Shown here one piece after another: positions 1-8,840 of a DNA stretch of 32,983 nt (positions within the stretch are counted from its first letter, which is position 1; every line of letters begins with the position of its first letter). Both the position numbers and the translations under genes were made by a program. This DNA comes from Clostridia bacterium (lineage in GTDB: Bacteria; Bacillota; Clostridia; Christensenellales; RUG350), in the NCBI GenBank assembly GCA_017407285.1, contig JAFQWW010000076.1, positions 1 to 32,983 on the forward strand, read 5' to 3'. Below the pieces are notes generated by a model. It saw only the letters and a list, made by a program, of their open reading frames with translations, was not told where the DNA came from and searched no databases.

Positions 1-441
1 AACGTACTGTTTGAAAACTTCTTCAAGCTGTTCGTTTACTTCGTCCTGAGCACGATTGCGGTCTGCTTGAGATAAAGTGGTAGGATCAATGCAACCGAGT
101 CCGTTTGCTCCGGCATTGTTCCATTTAATATCAAGTTCGTCTCCGCCAACGTCAAGTTTGATAGCGTCAAGCACGATAAGTTTACGGTTGGCAAGTTGCT
201 CTAATACGTACTCGAACGCCTCTCTCTCCGTCATACCGTAATTTTGAATGTAGGAAGAACCGTAGCTATAGTACTGCTCTACGACTTCAAGTTTGGTAAT
301 CTTGGCAACGTTCCCGCCGTGGGTAACGGTGGCGATTACTTGTTTCATGTCACGCTCGGTGTTAACGGGAAGAAGACAACCCGACAATACGCTTAGGACA
401 AAAGCAAGCACGAGTATTAAACATACTAATTTTTTCTTCAT
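1..441 (-). CDS. PrsA/SurA-like foldase lipoprotein, C-terminus cut by window edge
   Basis: Reading from the ATG at 441 there is no stop before the window edge, so only the first 147 codons are present. The protein starts with a short Lys-rich tip, a hydrophobic stretch and a lipobox-like LSVLSGC, so it should be exported and lipid-anchored at the outer face of the membrane. The following part (about residues 30-147) resembles the N-terminal helical chaperone domain of SurA/PrsA foldases: a substrate-binding loop, then a TEREAFEYVLEQLANRKL segment and a long charged helix. The peptidyl-prolyl isomerase domain, if present, lies outside. The start is supported by AAGGAG about 7 bases upstream and by a separate promoter at 478-506. 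A foldase gene just after mfd is a familiar Clostridia arrangement, which adds some support. It could be another SurA_N lipoprotein without isomerase activity. Confidence 0.75.
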   Translation of the reverse strand, partial: MKKKLVCLILVLAFVLSVLSGCLLPVNTERDMKQVIATVTHGGNVAKITKLEVVEQYYSYGSSYIQNYGMTEREAFEYVLEQLANRKLIVLDAIKLDVGGDELDIKWNNAGANGLGCIDPTTLSQADRNRAQDEVNEQLEEVFKQYV

Positions 442-477
442 GACATAACTCCTTATAAAAGGGTACTTAACCATTGT

Positions 478-506
478 ATTATACATTATTTCAACTTTTA
501 TAGCAA
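478..506 (-). promoter_or_regulatory. Sigma-A-type promoter for the PrsA-like lipoprotein gene
   Basis: On the minus strand TTGCTA (501-506), a 17-base spacer and TATAAT (478-483) stand just upstream of the lipoprotein gene. The lipoprotein can therefore be made independently of the long upstream gene run that ends with mfd. Confidence 0.7.
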
Positions 507-511
507 ACGAT

Positions 512-3500
512 TTATTGCAAATTCTTGCTAGCAAGTTCTAAAAATGTGATAATTTCTTTTATTTTCTCTTCTTTTGACAGTTTTGACACTCTAAACATAA
601 CGGACGGAGGGGTGTTTGCGACTACGCAGTTATCTCCCGTTTGGGCAATAGCGTACAAAATATTTTGTTCCTTGAACGCCGAACTGCCCCTAAATCTTAT
701 ACCCGTACCTCTCTCGTTGGACACAATTTCCGCAACGTTTAGAGCGCTTGATAGGTTGCTCATATAAGATATGTCGAATAAGTTCAAGACCTCTTTAGGC
801 ACTTCTCCGTAAACGTCTTTTAGTTCTTCTCGAAGTTCGGCTATCTCACTACGTGAGGACAAGGATGCTATGCGCTTATAAAGTCTCATACGCTCTCTAT
901 CACTCGATACGTAACTGTCGGGCACTATGGCGCTTATATTGACCTTGACGTCCACGTTTTTATCCCTTATCTTCTCGCCCTTGAGTTCGGCTACGCTCTC
1001 TTCTAAAAGTTTGCAATACAAATCGTAACCGATTTTATCAATATGACCGTGTTGTTCGCGACCTAAAACGTTGCCTGCGCCCCTTATCTCCAAATCTCGC
1101 ATAGCAATTTTGAATCCCGAACCAAGTTCGCTATAATCCATCACGGCTTGCAATCTTTTTCCCGCGTTATCGGTCAACACTCGTCCTTCGGGATAGGTAA
1201 AGTAGGCGTACGCCAATCTATCGCTTCTACCTACCCTTCCTCTTAACTGATACAACTGCGACAAACCGAGTTTGTCCGCCTCTATAACGATCAAGGTGTT
1301 TGCGTTAGGTAAATCGATACCGTTTTCTATAATCGTGGTACACACCAAAACGTCGCCGTCGCCGTTATAAAAAGAGGCTATTCTCTTCTCTAATTCTACG
1401 CTTCCCATCTTGGCGTGCGCCATAATAACGCGAGCCTCGGGTACGGCAGATTGGACTTGGGCGGTAAATTTTTCTATACTCTCCACCCTATTATACAACA
1501 CGAAACTCTGTCCCCCTCTGCCCATCTCACGTTTTATAGCGTCAGATAACAAAGCGTCCGTGTATTCCGTGACGTAGGTTTCAACGGGCAATCTATTCTC
1601 AGGCGGAGTTTCAAGCACGCTAATATCTCGAATACCCGTCAAAGACATATGCAAAGTACGAGGTATAGGGGTAGCGGATAGGCTCAAAACGTTGACGTTT
1701 TCACGCAAAAGTTTGAGTTTTTCCTTGTCCTCTACTCCAAATCTTTGCTCCTCGTCCAAAACGAGTAAGCCAAGGTTTTGGAATTTTACGTCTTTGGACA
1801 AAATTCTATGCGTTCCGCATACGATATTCATCTGTCCAGACTCAACCGCCTCTAATACCTTTGCCGTTTCTTTTTCTCCGTGGAAACGATTCAAGCACGC
1901 TATCTTCAAACCGTAACCTTCAAATCTTTTCAACACCGTTTTGTAGTGTTGTTCTGCGAGTATCGTGGTGGGCGCTAATATGGCAACTTGATACCCTTCA
2001 AGCACGGTTTTAAATACGGCACGCAAAGCAACTTCGGTCTTACCGTAACCAACGTCTCCGCACAAAAGCCTGTCCATAACCTTGCCTTTTTCCATATCGG
2101 ACTTAATCTCTTGTACTGCGGTAACCTGATCTTCTGTCGGATTATGAGGAAATCTATCCTCAAATTCGGTCTGAAACTCGGTGTCGGGAGGATATTTTAC
2201 GCCTTTAGAATTTTCGCGCTTGGAGTATAACTCCAACAAATCGAACGCCATTTCTTTGACTGATTGGCGAACCTTGTCTTTGAGCCTTGCAAATTCCTTA
2301 CCGCCTAACTTGGATAATTTGGGCGTTTCCGCTCCACCCGAATATCTAGACAACATTCCCATTTGATCAACGGGAACGTAAACCTGTCCGTCTGAGTACT
2401 CTATATGAACGTAATCACGCTCGTGGGTGTCCGTTTTAAGTCTAGTAGTACCCTTAAATACACCTATACCGTGAACGTCGTGAACGACGTAATCCCCGAC
2501 TTCGGGTATGGTGAATACGTCCTTTTTCTTGATGCGAACTTGCTTGGTCTTTTTCCTAAGCAATTCCTCTTCGCCAATAACTACGATACCAGACTGATGA
2601 TATATAAAACCGTTTTTTATACCCCACGGGGTACAAGTAATGGTGTCTGGAGCAACGAAACGATCGCAAAGTGCGTTCACTCCTCGCTCCACCATTTCTT
2701 CCGACACAGTTTTTGCCCCATCTAGGTCACGACAACACAAAGCCACGGTATAACCGTTTCTCTGCCAATTCAATAAATCTCCCGTCAAACTCTCACGATC
2801 CAAGTGATAACGAGCAATCGGCGTGGATTTGAAACTAAACACTGCGGTAGGCGTAAATATAGGGTTCATGGTCGTGATTTGCTGAAAAGCTAGCACCGTA
2901 CCCTCGGTGTCGAAAAGGTTTTCTCTCGCTCTCACGCTTTTTAGATGATCAAAACTGACCTCTCCGCGCTCCACGAGTCCAGAAACTCTATTTTTATGCT
3001 CGGCGTACAGTCTATCCGTTCTATCAGACAAAAGTCTACACTCGTCGTACACCACGATTCTGTCCTCTGGCAAGTAGTCGAACAAACAACCTAAATACTC
3101 TGAGCAAAATGGTATTATCCAGTTTATTCCCGTATCTTTTGCGCCCGAATCAAGAACAAGGGTTGCATCTGCCAAAATCTCTTGCAGTCTTGCGTTTGCA
3201 TCCGCACTCAATCCCTTTCCCGTGACTTTGGAAAGTCTTTTTATAGTGGACGCTCTTTCCTCTTCACTAAGCAATATATCGGTAACGGGAAGAATACGGA
3301 GATAAAATAAATTTTCACGTTCGTCTATTACCCTTATTCTCTCCACCGTATCCCCGAAAAATTCCACTCTATATGGCTTTTCTTCCGTAGGTACGAATAT
3401 ATCTACGATATCTCCACGAACGGCAAAAACGCCCTTTTGATCGGCGTATTCCGCTCTTTGATATCCTAAAACGCCTAGTCCTTTAACTAAATCGTCTAGT

Positions 3501-3931
3501 CCGAAATCTTCGTCCACTCTAAGCGTTATTATGCTCTCCACGAAACGATTTTTGTCAGGCGTATAAGCCATCAAGGCTTCGGGAGTAGACACGACTACGT
3601 CCACCTCTCCTGACAATATCTCCCCCAACACCTTTATTCGCCCGTACGCGCCCTCGCTCGAAGAACGCTTAAAAAACAAGGTGTCCTCTTTTTCCGGAAA
3701 ACGCAAGGCGCGAACACCGAAAGCTTGTAGTCCTTCCACCGCTTTCATTGCCTCTAGTCCGTCCGTTACGACGAACAACGCAGTTTTTTCCAAACTTGCC
3801 ACGACGTGGGTTTTATGCGCTCGGTTCATGCCGAAAACCGAGAGTTTTTTGCTCTCGGATAGGGCGGTGAAAAGAGGGGCTAATTCTTCCTCTTTTGCTT
3901 TATTTAGAAGTCTTTTTAAGTCTTCCGTCAA
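512..3931 (-). CDS. mfd: Transcription-repair coupling factor Mfd
   Basis: This 1139-residue protein has the usual length and domain order of Mfd, the ATP-driven translocase that removes stalled RNA polymerase from damaged DNA and recruits UvrA. The N-terminal UvrB-homology module covers roughly the first 300 residues. The CarD-like RNA polymerase interaction domain starts near residue 477 (VGDYVVHDVHGIGVFKG). Walker A is GDVGYGKTE near 624, the DEEQ box near 727 (LVLDEEQRFGV), SATPIPRTLHMSL follows, and the arginine-finger motif LRGRVGRSDR is near 899. The C-terminal TRCF domain ends the protein. The start codon is TTG, sharing bases with the pth stop (TTGA); a GAGGG site lies just upstream. 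The overlap implies translational coupling with pth. Identification is essentially certain; only the exact start is a choice. Confidence 0.98.
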   Translation of the reverse strand: MTEDLKRLLNKAKEEELAPLFTALSESKKLSVFGMNRAHKTHVVASLEKTALFVVTDGLEAMKAVEGLQAFGVRALRFPEKEDTLFFKRSSSEGAYGRIKVLGEILSGEVDVVVSTPEALMAYTPDKNRFVESIITLRVDEDFGLDDLVKGLGVLGYQRAEYADQKGVFAVRGDIVDIFVPTEEKPYRVEFFGDTVERIRVIDERENLFYLRILPVTDILLSEEERASTIKRLSKVTGKGLSADANARLQEILADATLVLDSGAKDTGINWIIPFCSEYLGCLFDYLPEDRIVVYDECRLLSDRTDRLYAEHKNRVSGLVERGEVSFDHLKSVRARENLFDTEGTVLAFQQITTMNPIFTPTAVFSFKSTPIARYHLDRESLTGDLLNWQRNGYTVALCCRDLDGAKTVSEEMVERGVNALCDRFVAPDTITCTPWGIKNGFIYHQSGIVVIGEEELLRKKTKQVRIKKKDVFTIPEVGDYVVHDVHGIGVFKGTTRLKTDTHERDYVHIEYSDGQVYVPVDQMGMLSRYSGGAETPKLSKLGGKEFARLKDKVRQSVKEMAFDLLELYSKRENSKGVKYPPDTEFQTEFEDRFPHNPTEDQVTAVQEIKSDMEKGKVMDRLLCGDVGYGKTEVALRAVFKTVLEGYQVAILAPTTILAEQHYKTVLKRFEGYGLKIACLNRFHGEKETAKVLEAVESGQMNIVCGTHRILSKDVKFQNLGLLVLDEEQRFGVEDKEKLKLLRENVNVLSLSATPIPRTLHMSLTGIRDISVLETPPENRLPVETYVTEYTDALLSDAIKREMGRGGQSFVLYNRVESIEKFTAQVQSAVPEARVIMAHAKMGSVELEKRIASFYNGDGDVLVCTTIIENGIDLPNANTLIVIEADKLGLSQLYQLRGRVGRSDRLAYAYFTYPEGRVLTDNAGKRLQAVMDYSELGSGFKIAMRDLEIRGAGNVLGREQHGHIDKIGYDLYCKLLEESVAELKGEKIRDKNVDVKVNISAIVPDSYVSSDRERMRLYKRIASLSSRSEIAELREELKDVYGEVPKEVLNLFDISYMSNLSSALNVAEIVSNERGTGIRFRGSSAFKEQNILYAIAQTGDNCVVANTPPSVMFRVSKLSKEEKIKEIITFLELASKNLQ

Positions 3932-4485
3932 TTATATTCCCTCATAATGCGCTCAAAATCACGCTTGTCCACGTACTCTTTTACCGCTTCCGCCGCCGTT
4001 TCTATACCACAATTTATATAATCCTTGTTCTCCCCCGTTACGTTCATCAAAACGTAATTCATCAAAGGGATATTTTCAGGCGGTTTGCCTATACCTATTC
4101 TTATTCTCTTGAACTTGTCCGTATTCAAACACGAAACGATATTTCTCATACCGTTATGAGTGCCTGCAGAACCCGACGCTCTCAATCTCAACACGCCGGG
4201 CGCTAAATCTATATCGTCGTAGATAACGACTAAATCCTCTACTTGCGCTTTGAATTTTCCCATCAACTCACGAACGTATTCGCCCGATAAATTCATAAAG
4301 GTATCGGGAAGGGCAAAAACTATTTGCTCTCCTCCTTTATAGGTGGTAGCAATATGACCTTTTCCACTCTTTTTGAGTTTCAAAGAATACAATTCTACCA
4401 ACTTTTGCACCACTTTATAACCAGTGTTGTGATAATTGTCCGCATACTGTTTGCCCGGATTTCCAAGTCCTACTACTATAAGCAT
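3928..4485 (-). CDS. pth: Peptidyl-tRNA hydrolase
   Basis: The 185-residue product matches Pth, which cleaves the ester bond of peptidyl-tRNAs dropped from ribosomes so that the tRNA is recycled. The N-terminus VVGLGNPGKQYADNYHNTG contains the conserved Asn and the catalytic His. FMNLSGEYV supplies the second conserved Asn, and VVIYDDIDLAPG carries the Asp that activates the His. The usual GGHNG loop reads GTHNGMRNI here, a mild substitution. Length is typical. Translation starts at an ATG with AAGGAG upstream. The gene overlaps tadA by 10 bases and mfd by 4, so all three are surely co-transcribed. The pth-mfd pairing is conserved in Firmicutes. Confidence 0.97.
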   Translation of the reverse strand: MLIVVGLGNPGKQYADNYHNTGYKVVQKLVELYSLKLKKSGKGHIATTYKGGEQIVFALPDTFMNLSGEYVRELMGKFKAQVEDLVVIYDDIDLAPGVLRLRASGSAGTHNGMRNIVSCLNTDKFKRIRIGIGKPPENIPLMNYVLMNVTGENKDYINCGIETAAEAVKEYVDKRDFERIMREYN

Positions 4486-4940
4486 TTTTTCTTTCTCCTT
4501 TTGTCTTCAAAGTACGTTCTTATTATCTCGGCGCACTCCTCTTTTAGTACGCCCTTTTCTATCTCGGTAACGTGATTAAATTTTCCTTCGTTCAAGTCGT
4601 ATAACGTTCCGCAACAACCTGCCTTTTTGTCGTCCGCTCCGTATACGAGTTTGGGAATTCTAGCGTTTAATATCGCGCCCATACACATAGGACACGGCTC
4701 TATCGTGACGTACAAGGTTACTCCGTCCAATCTCCAACTTTGGAGTTTTTTGCACGCCTTTTGAATGACTATCATCTCGGCGTGATTCAAGGCGTTTTGC
4801 GTTCTCTCCCTGTTGTTGTGTCCACGCGCTATGATTTTTCCATCCAATACCGCCACGGCACCTATTGGAACTTCGTCCTCATCTTTGGCTTTTTTTGCCT
4901 CAAGTAAGGCTTTTTTCATAAATTTTTCCTCAGTAGTCAT
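4476..4940 (-). CDS. tadA: tRNA-specific adenosine deaminase TadA
   Basis: The 154-residue protein belongs to the zinc-dependent cytidine/deoxycytidylate deaminase fold and most resembles TadA, which converts the wobble adenosine of tRNA-Arg(ACG) to inosine. The zinc site is clear: NHAEMIVI gives the His ligand and proton-shuttle Glu, and EPCPMCMGAIL gives the two Cys ligands. The N-terminal MTTEEKFMKKALLEAKKA helix and the C-terminal basic tail (EDKRRKKK) are typical of TadA. GAGGAG lies upstream of the ATG. The gene overlaps the M14 peptidase by 11 bases and pth by 10. A related guanine deaminase is the main alternative, but length and motifs favour TadA. Confidence 0.94.
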   Translation of the reverse strand: MTTEEKFMKKALLEAKKAKDEDEVPIGAVAVLDGKIIARGHNNRERTQNALNHAEMIVIQKACKKLQSWRLDGVTLYVTIEPCPMCMGAILNARIPKLVYGADDKKAGCCGTLYDLNEGKFNHVTEIEKGVLKEECAEIIRTYFEDKRRKKKCL

Positions 4941-5736
4941 CTAAAAACTCCTCAATTTTATCCAAAACACCCACGTTTTGGGACAATATATCCCCGTACT
5001 CGGTGTACGGATAAGGATGATCAAATCTATCTTGACCTACCTCTACGGTAAAAGCGTCCCCTAGTCCCTTTTTCAAAAACCAATCCTTAAATCCTCCGTG
5101 AGACTGATACGCATACGACAAGTCGTATCCCGTGGTTTGCGCAAGGGCTTTGGCTTTTTTTCTATTTCCTCGCCCCTCGTACGACCAATATATCACTTCG
5201 CCTTTTGCGTGATAACTAACTAATACCTTTATCCCTTTTTTCAAGACGTAATCTACGCTTGATCTAGTCTCCGGCTCGCTCTCCGGCCCCTCCCCAACGT
5301 AGTTTTGATAATTCTCGTAGAATAAGTTGGTTCTGCCTCGTCCCCAACCAGCGTCGTAATTGACGTTTATATCCACTCCTCGCCCGTTGGCTTTCCATAG
5401 TGTAAAATCACCGTTTGGGGCTAATCTCACAATACGTTCTCTATACTCAATAGGCGCAGACTCCACACCCTTTATCACAAGCTCCACACCGTCTGGGTTG
5501 AGCATTGGGATAAAGGCTATTTTGTCTCCCTTGTATAGTTTTGCTAAATCAACTACGAGTTTCGCCGTTATATGTTCGCGCGCATGAGTTGCGCCTACTA
5601 TCAAGGCTTTAGCGCCCTCACCACGCGCAAACGCCGATATACGTCTTGCGTATACCGTTTTGCCTATCTCTTCCTCCTTGTATCCTAAGGAGAACAACTC
5701 TATCCTGTCTTTTTCTAAATCGGAATATGAATACAT
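4930..5736 (-). CDS. M14-family zinc carboxypeptidase
   Basis: The 268-residue protein has the M14 metallocarboxypeptidase signature. HAREH near residue 52 gives the HxxE zinc ligands, VSYHAKGEVIYW gives the third ligand His, and FTVEVGQD near the end carries the catalytic Glu. The MLNPDGVELV and NGRGVDINVNYD segments are also typical of M14 enzymes that trim gamma-D-Glu-mDAP peptides from peptidoglycan. No signal peptide is visible, so it may act inside the cell on recycled muropeptides. The substrate is inferred. No Shine-Dalgarno is seen; a TATAAT at 5742-5747 is placed so that transcription could begin at the ATG. It also lies only 34 bases after the CPBP gene, so read-through is likely. 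Confidence 0.88.
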   Translation of the reverse strand: MYSYSDLEKDRIELFSLGYKEEEIGKTVYARRISAFARGEGAKALIVGATHAREHITAKLVVDLAKLYKGDKIAFIPMLNPDGVELVIKGVESAPIEYRERIVRLAPNGDFTLWKANGRGVDINVNYDAGWGRGRTNLFYENYQNYVGEGPESEPETRSSVDYVLKKGIKVLVSYHAKGEVIYWSYEGRGNRKKAKALAQTTGYDLSYAYQSHGGFKDWFLKKGLGDAFTVEVGQDRFDHPYPYTEYGDILSQNVGVLDKIEEFLDDY

Positions 5737-5741
5737 AGTGT

Positions 5742-5747
5742 ATTATA
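5742..5747 (-). promoter_or_regulatory. Possible -10 box giving a leaderless M14 peptidase mRNA
   Basis: A perfect minus-strand TATAAT ends 5 bases before the ATG at 5736, so transcription would start at or next to the A of the start codon. No clear -35 is present and the gene has no visible Shine-Dalgarno. This is a tentative call. Confidence 0.35.
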
Positions 5748-5770
5748 CACCGATTAGCCTTTTTTCGTGA

Positions 5771-6736
5771 CTATCTAATAAGTCCTACCACGTAACTATA
5801 TACCGTAGTCAAAGAGGATAACGTCAATATCGCCGTCCATAAAAATCGGGATAAAACTTTTTCTCTCTTGCCTTCTTCAACGACGACGGTGGATAATCTT
5901 ATATCCTCCCTCTCTCCCTTTTTCTTGAGGGATAGGAAAAGTAGGACTACGACGAAAACGCTAAGCGCCCACAAAATGAAGAGTATCGCCATTCCCCACC
6001 AAGTATTCATCAAAGCGTATATTCCGGAATAAATAGTCGCAACCAAGCCTTTAGTGTAGTGAGAATATATTCTTATCTGGACTAAGGCGTTATTCACAAA
6101 ATGCGTGAGCATCGCAGGAAATATGCTTCCCGTATACACGGTCAAATACCCCATTACGATACCGCTTATAAAGGTGTAACCCGTTTGCATAATATTCTGA
6201 TGCATCAAAGCAAACAACAAAGCGGACAATATAACCCTTTTGTGCACGTTGCCTCCCGTCATAGAGGTAGCCAAACCACGATGAGTAATCTCCTCGAAAA
6301 AGGCAGGTAGTACTGCGGACGTGAATAAAGCCAAGATTAGACCACCAAAGGTGTTTATAATCTCTCCGTCCGCTACGACGGAAGAATATCCCGTAGACTT
6401 TACGATCATACCCCACACCGTGCTAACGCCACCGTTTATCACGACGTGTATCAGCGCTATGAGTACGGATATGATAATTACCCTTTTGTCTTTCACGGGT
6501 TTTATATACAATCTTTCTTGAAGCGGTCTAAATCCTTCTCCCTTGTCTGCTAATATCCCTATCCCCAATAAGGGTATTATGCCCATACAAAATACTTGGG
6601 CTATAAAGGAGAATAAGAGGTCGGAGTCGTGATTGGAGAGCACTCCGAACCAACCCTCTCGAAAACCAATACGAGTCGTGGTTAAACCTATCATAACTAA
6701 AAGATAGGTCAACAAATAGCCGTTTCGTCTACTCAT
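5771..6736 (-). CDS. CPBP-family intramembrane metalloprotease (first of a tandem pair)
   Basis: This 321-residue polytopic membrane protein has about eight hydrophobic segments. It carries the three CPBP (CAAX protease/bacteriocin-processing, Abi) motifs: FFEEITHRGL with the EExxxR glutamates, FALMHQN with the motif-2 His, and LTHFVNNAL with the HxxxN motif. Such proteins cleave within or next to the membrane; in Gram-positives they are linked to bacteriocin processing, self-immunity or sensing, but most have no known substrate. The gene starts with ATGA overlapping the end of a second CPBP gene, so the two are translationally coupled. The C-terminal cytoplasmic part is charged and short. 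Family assignment is firm, function is not. Confidence 0.88.
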   Translation of the reverse strand: MSRRNGYLLTYLLVMIGLTTTRIGFREGWFGVLSNHDSDLLFSFIAQVFCMGIIPLLGIGILADKGEGFRPLQERLYIKPVKDKRVIIISVLIALIHVVINGGVSTVWGMIVKSTGYSSVVADGEIINTFGGLILALFTSAVLPAFFEEITHRGLATSMTGGNVHKRVILSALLFALMHQNIMQTGYTFISGIVMGYLTVYTGSIFPAMLTHFVNNALVQIRIYSHYTKGLVATIYSGIYALMNTWWGMAILFILWALSVFVVVLLFLSLKKKGEREDIRLSTVVVEEGKREKVLSRFLWTAILTLSSLTTVYSYVVGLIR

Positions 6737-7770
6737 ACAACCCCCGATATCGTGATGACGAAATTATATATAACGAAAGCAAACGCTATCACGACACCCG
6801 CCCAGAAAAATACGTTTTCTTTCTTGTTTTCCAAAAAATCGTAATCTGAATAAGAATTGAATTTTTCCAAACGACGAGAAAGTTTGTCGTCTGAGGAGAA
6901 ATTTTCCTTCTTCTCTCTTTGGCGAAGTAGAAAATATAATAAACCTACGGTTAGAGCCAACCCTATCACGGTGTAAATTACGGCAACGCCAATACCAGAA
7001 AAAGAGGAGAAGAACTCCGAGGCGGTAACCGCGTTCTCCACCACAACTCCACTTGATTTTTGTAAAAAATCTAAAACTACGGCAATAAGATTGTTTAGGA
7101 AATGGAAAATCACGCTATACCACAAAGATTTTCCAACCAACACTAACACGGCGCAAACTATACCTAAAACGAATTGGTGCACGCATTGAGTTACACTACC
7201 GTGCAATAGAGCAAAGGCAAGGGCGGAAAAAATAATGGCGCGATAAGCGGAATATCCTTTCTTTAGTCCGTGTAAAACGCCCCCTCTTATCAAAAACTCT
7301 TCACTCAACGCGGGCATTATGCAAAACGCCAAAACGGTCAACGCAAAGGTCAAGGGGGTAGCGGTGTCGGGCATGGTTGCGCTATTCACGTACCCTAACG
7401 ACTCAAAGAGATAGGAAAATATCGTGCTCGTGCCAAGCCCCATAATAAAGGTGGATATAGTCAACGCTATCGTAAATAGAATAGTTGACAAACTCAACTT
7501 ATTCTTCAATCCGCAGTCTTGGACTATATCGTAGTGTGAAAATTTACAAAAAAGTACGACGGTTAATAATAAAAGGATATGCATAACCACCGTGAACGTC
7601 CAATTACGCCACGGTCCTGTGCCCACGAATGCGGACACGATAAAAGATATAACGTTTAGTACGACGAGAGCCGAAAGCAATAAGGTTCCCGACAAATTAT
7701 TTCTCTTAGTTAACATAATATAATTATTATAACTAAAATAAAAAATAAAGTCAATAAAGAACGATTTCAT
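6733..7770 (-). CDS. CPBP-family intramembrane metalloprotease (second of a tandem pair)
   Basis: A 345-residue membrane protein with the same three motifs as its neighbour: LSEEFLIRGGVLHG, FALLHGS and FHFLNNL. The long C-terminal region ends in a charged cytosolic segment and a last membrane helix. Sequence between motifs differs strongly from the neighbour, so this is an old pair rather than a recent duplication. The start is uncertain. The ATG at 7770 overlaps the upstream gene by 20 bases and has only a weak purine-rich site, while the next ATG at 7716 (MLTKRNN) lacks any Shine-Dalgarno. Its position behind the riboswitch-controlled transport genes suggests B12-dependent transcription, but a role in that process is only inference. 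Confidence 0.86.
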   Translation of the reverse strand: MKSFFIDFIFYFSYNNYIMLTKRNNLSGTLLLSALVVLNVISFIVSAFVGTGPWRNWTFTVVMHILLLLTVVLFCKFSHYDIVQDCGLKNKLSLSTILFTIALTISTFIMGLGTSTIFSYLFESLGYVNSATMPDTATPLTFALTVLAFCIMPALSEEFLIRGGVLHGLKKGYSAYRAIIFSALAFALLHGSVTQCVHQFVLGIVCAVLVLVGKSLWYSVIFHFLNNLIAVVLDFLQKSSGVVVENAVTASEFFSSFSGIGVAVIYTVIGLALTVGLLYFLLRQREKKENFSSDDKLSRRLEKFNSYSDYDFLENKKENVFFWAGVVIAFAFVIYNFVITISGVV

Positions 7771-8281
7771 TTTCTTCGTCTAAAATGGGGATTTTACAAA
7801 GTAGAGGTAGCAAAAAGAACACCGTTATAAAAGCGGATAAAATATGGGTTAGGAAAAAGGATAGTCCCATAAAATAGCGAAGTGCGAAAGTTTGTAAAAA
7901 ATTGGTGTTAAAAGAGTATAAAAGCACCTCAATCAAGGTGGTTTGAAGCCCGAAAACTAGGGTTGTGAGCGTTATGACGAGGGCGTAAATTATGGATTTT
8001 CTAACCTTTTTTCTATACAATAGATAGGTTATTAAAACTATAAAATTCCAATGTAAAACATAGCTTATAGTCCACGCGCCAAAGCCGTATATAAAAACTT
8101 CGACAACGATAAATACGTTGCACGCAAAAAACGCCCTATTTTTACCTAAACATAGGGTGTAGAAAACTAAAAGTAGGGTGACGAGTTCGACGTTTGCAAG
8201 CCACGATAGAGCAAGTTTTACCGCCGTCAAACTCGCCGCCGCCACTCCAATATAGGCGACGTCTTTTGCCGTTTTATTCAT
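7751..8281 (-). CDS. ECF-type transporter substrate-binding membrane component, probably for cobalamin
   Basis: This 176-residue protein has about five or six hydrophobic segments and the size and N-terminal style (VAYIGVAAASLTAVKLALSW) of ECF transporter S components. S components bind a vitamin in the membrane and pair with shared EcfT and EcfA ATPases encoded elsewhere. The substrate is inferred from context: it begins directly at the stop codon of a DUF4430 lipoprotein (TAAATG) and both lie behind a cobalamin riboswitch. No independent ribosome site is seen, so translation is probably coupled. It lacks a motif that would prove the substrate, and it may belong to one of the less-studied cobalamin S-component groups. 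Confidence 0.72.
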   Translation of the reverse strand: MNKTAKDVAYIGVAAASLTAVKLALSWLANVELVTLLLVFYTLCLGKNRAFFACNVFIVVEVFIYGFGAWTISYVLHWNFIVLITYLLYRKKVRKSIIYALVITLTTLVFGLQTTLIEVLLYSFNTNFLQTFALRYFMGLSFFLTHILSAFITVFFLLPLLCKIPILDEENEIVLY

Positions 8282-8725
8282 TTAATACGTAGATATAGCG
8301 AGAACGTAGGTTGCGCCGTTTGATAAAGGTAATTCTGCTATTCCTTTAGTTGCCGAGCCTAAAACTTTATTCTCAACCTCAACCGTACCCCAAGAATTGT
8401 CAAAATATGGAATATCTCCAATTTTTAGGTCGGTATATATTCCCCAAAACTCGTTTTTGGTTGAGTCAGGCGCGTATCCGTTGACCGAACTTATAAATCC
8501 TCCCGATTCGGTATATAAAAGACCTTCCGTTTCTTGCAAATACTCAAGCAAATCGCCCAAGTGCGCCATATCCGTACCCTCGGTATTCACAAGATAGGTC
8601 TTACTCTCCATATCCGTCATGACGACTAATTTTACATAGCCTTGCTCTCCTCCGCAACCAAAGACGAAGGTTAGGGCTAGTAACACAACTAAAACTAATA
8701 CTAAAACTTTGGAAAACTTTTTCAT
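8282..8725 (-). CDS. DUF4430 (transcobalamin-C-like) lipoprotein, putative B12-binding
   Basis: The 147-residue product begins with MKKFSK, a hydrophobic stretch and the lipobox TFVFGC, so it should be an exported lipoprotein. The rest resembles DUF4430, a domain also found as the C-terminal B12-clamping domain of transcobalamin and intrinsic factor. Matching elements are a TDMAHLGDLLEYLQE helix, GGFISSVNGYAPDS, a short EFWGIYTDL strand pair and a closing SNGATYVLA strand. The cobalamin riboswitch immediately upstream gives a strong contextual reason to propose that it captures cobalamin or an analogue and passes it to the membrane component encoded next. GAGG lies upstream of the ATG. Direct binding is not shown by the sequence. 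Confidence 0.78.
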   Translation of the reverse strand: MKKFSKVLVLVLVVLLALTFVFGCGGEQGYVKLVVMTDMESKTYLVNTEGTDMAHLGDLLEYLQETEGLLYTESGGFISSVNGYAPDSTKNEFWGIYTDLKIGDIPYFDNSWGTVEVENKVLGSATKGIAELPLSNGATYVLAISTY

Positions 8726-8741
8726 TTTATCCTCACGTTAT

Positions 8742-8771
8742 AAAAAAAACGCCCTTTGGAAAGAGCGTTTG
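8742..8771 (-). terminator. Intrinsic terminator, expression platform of the cobalamin riboswitch
   Basis: On the minus strand an approximately 11-bp stem (AAACGCTCTTT pairing with AAAGGGCGTTT) is followed by a run of seven to eight T and then by the ribosome binding site of the DUF4430 gene. The order aptamer, terminator, gene indicates transcriptional control, off when cobalamin binds. A second hairpin (GGAGTAGT-TAG-ACTACTCC, about 8786-8805) lies between aptamer and terminator. Confidence 0.82.
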
Positions 8772-8840
8772 CGACAAATAAACACGGGAGTAGTCTAACT
8801 ACTCCTAATTCTGCAATCTCCCACCGAAATTGAGTTGTGA

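Noticed and set aside
5771-7770. Bacteriocin locus suggested by two CPBP proteases
   Set aside because: No leader-peptide gene, bacteriocin ABC transporter or modification enzyme is near.
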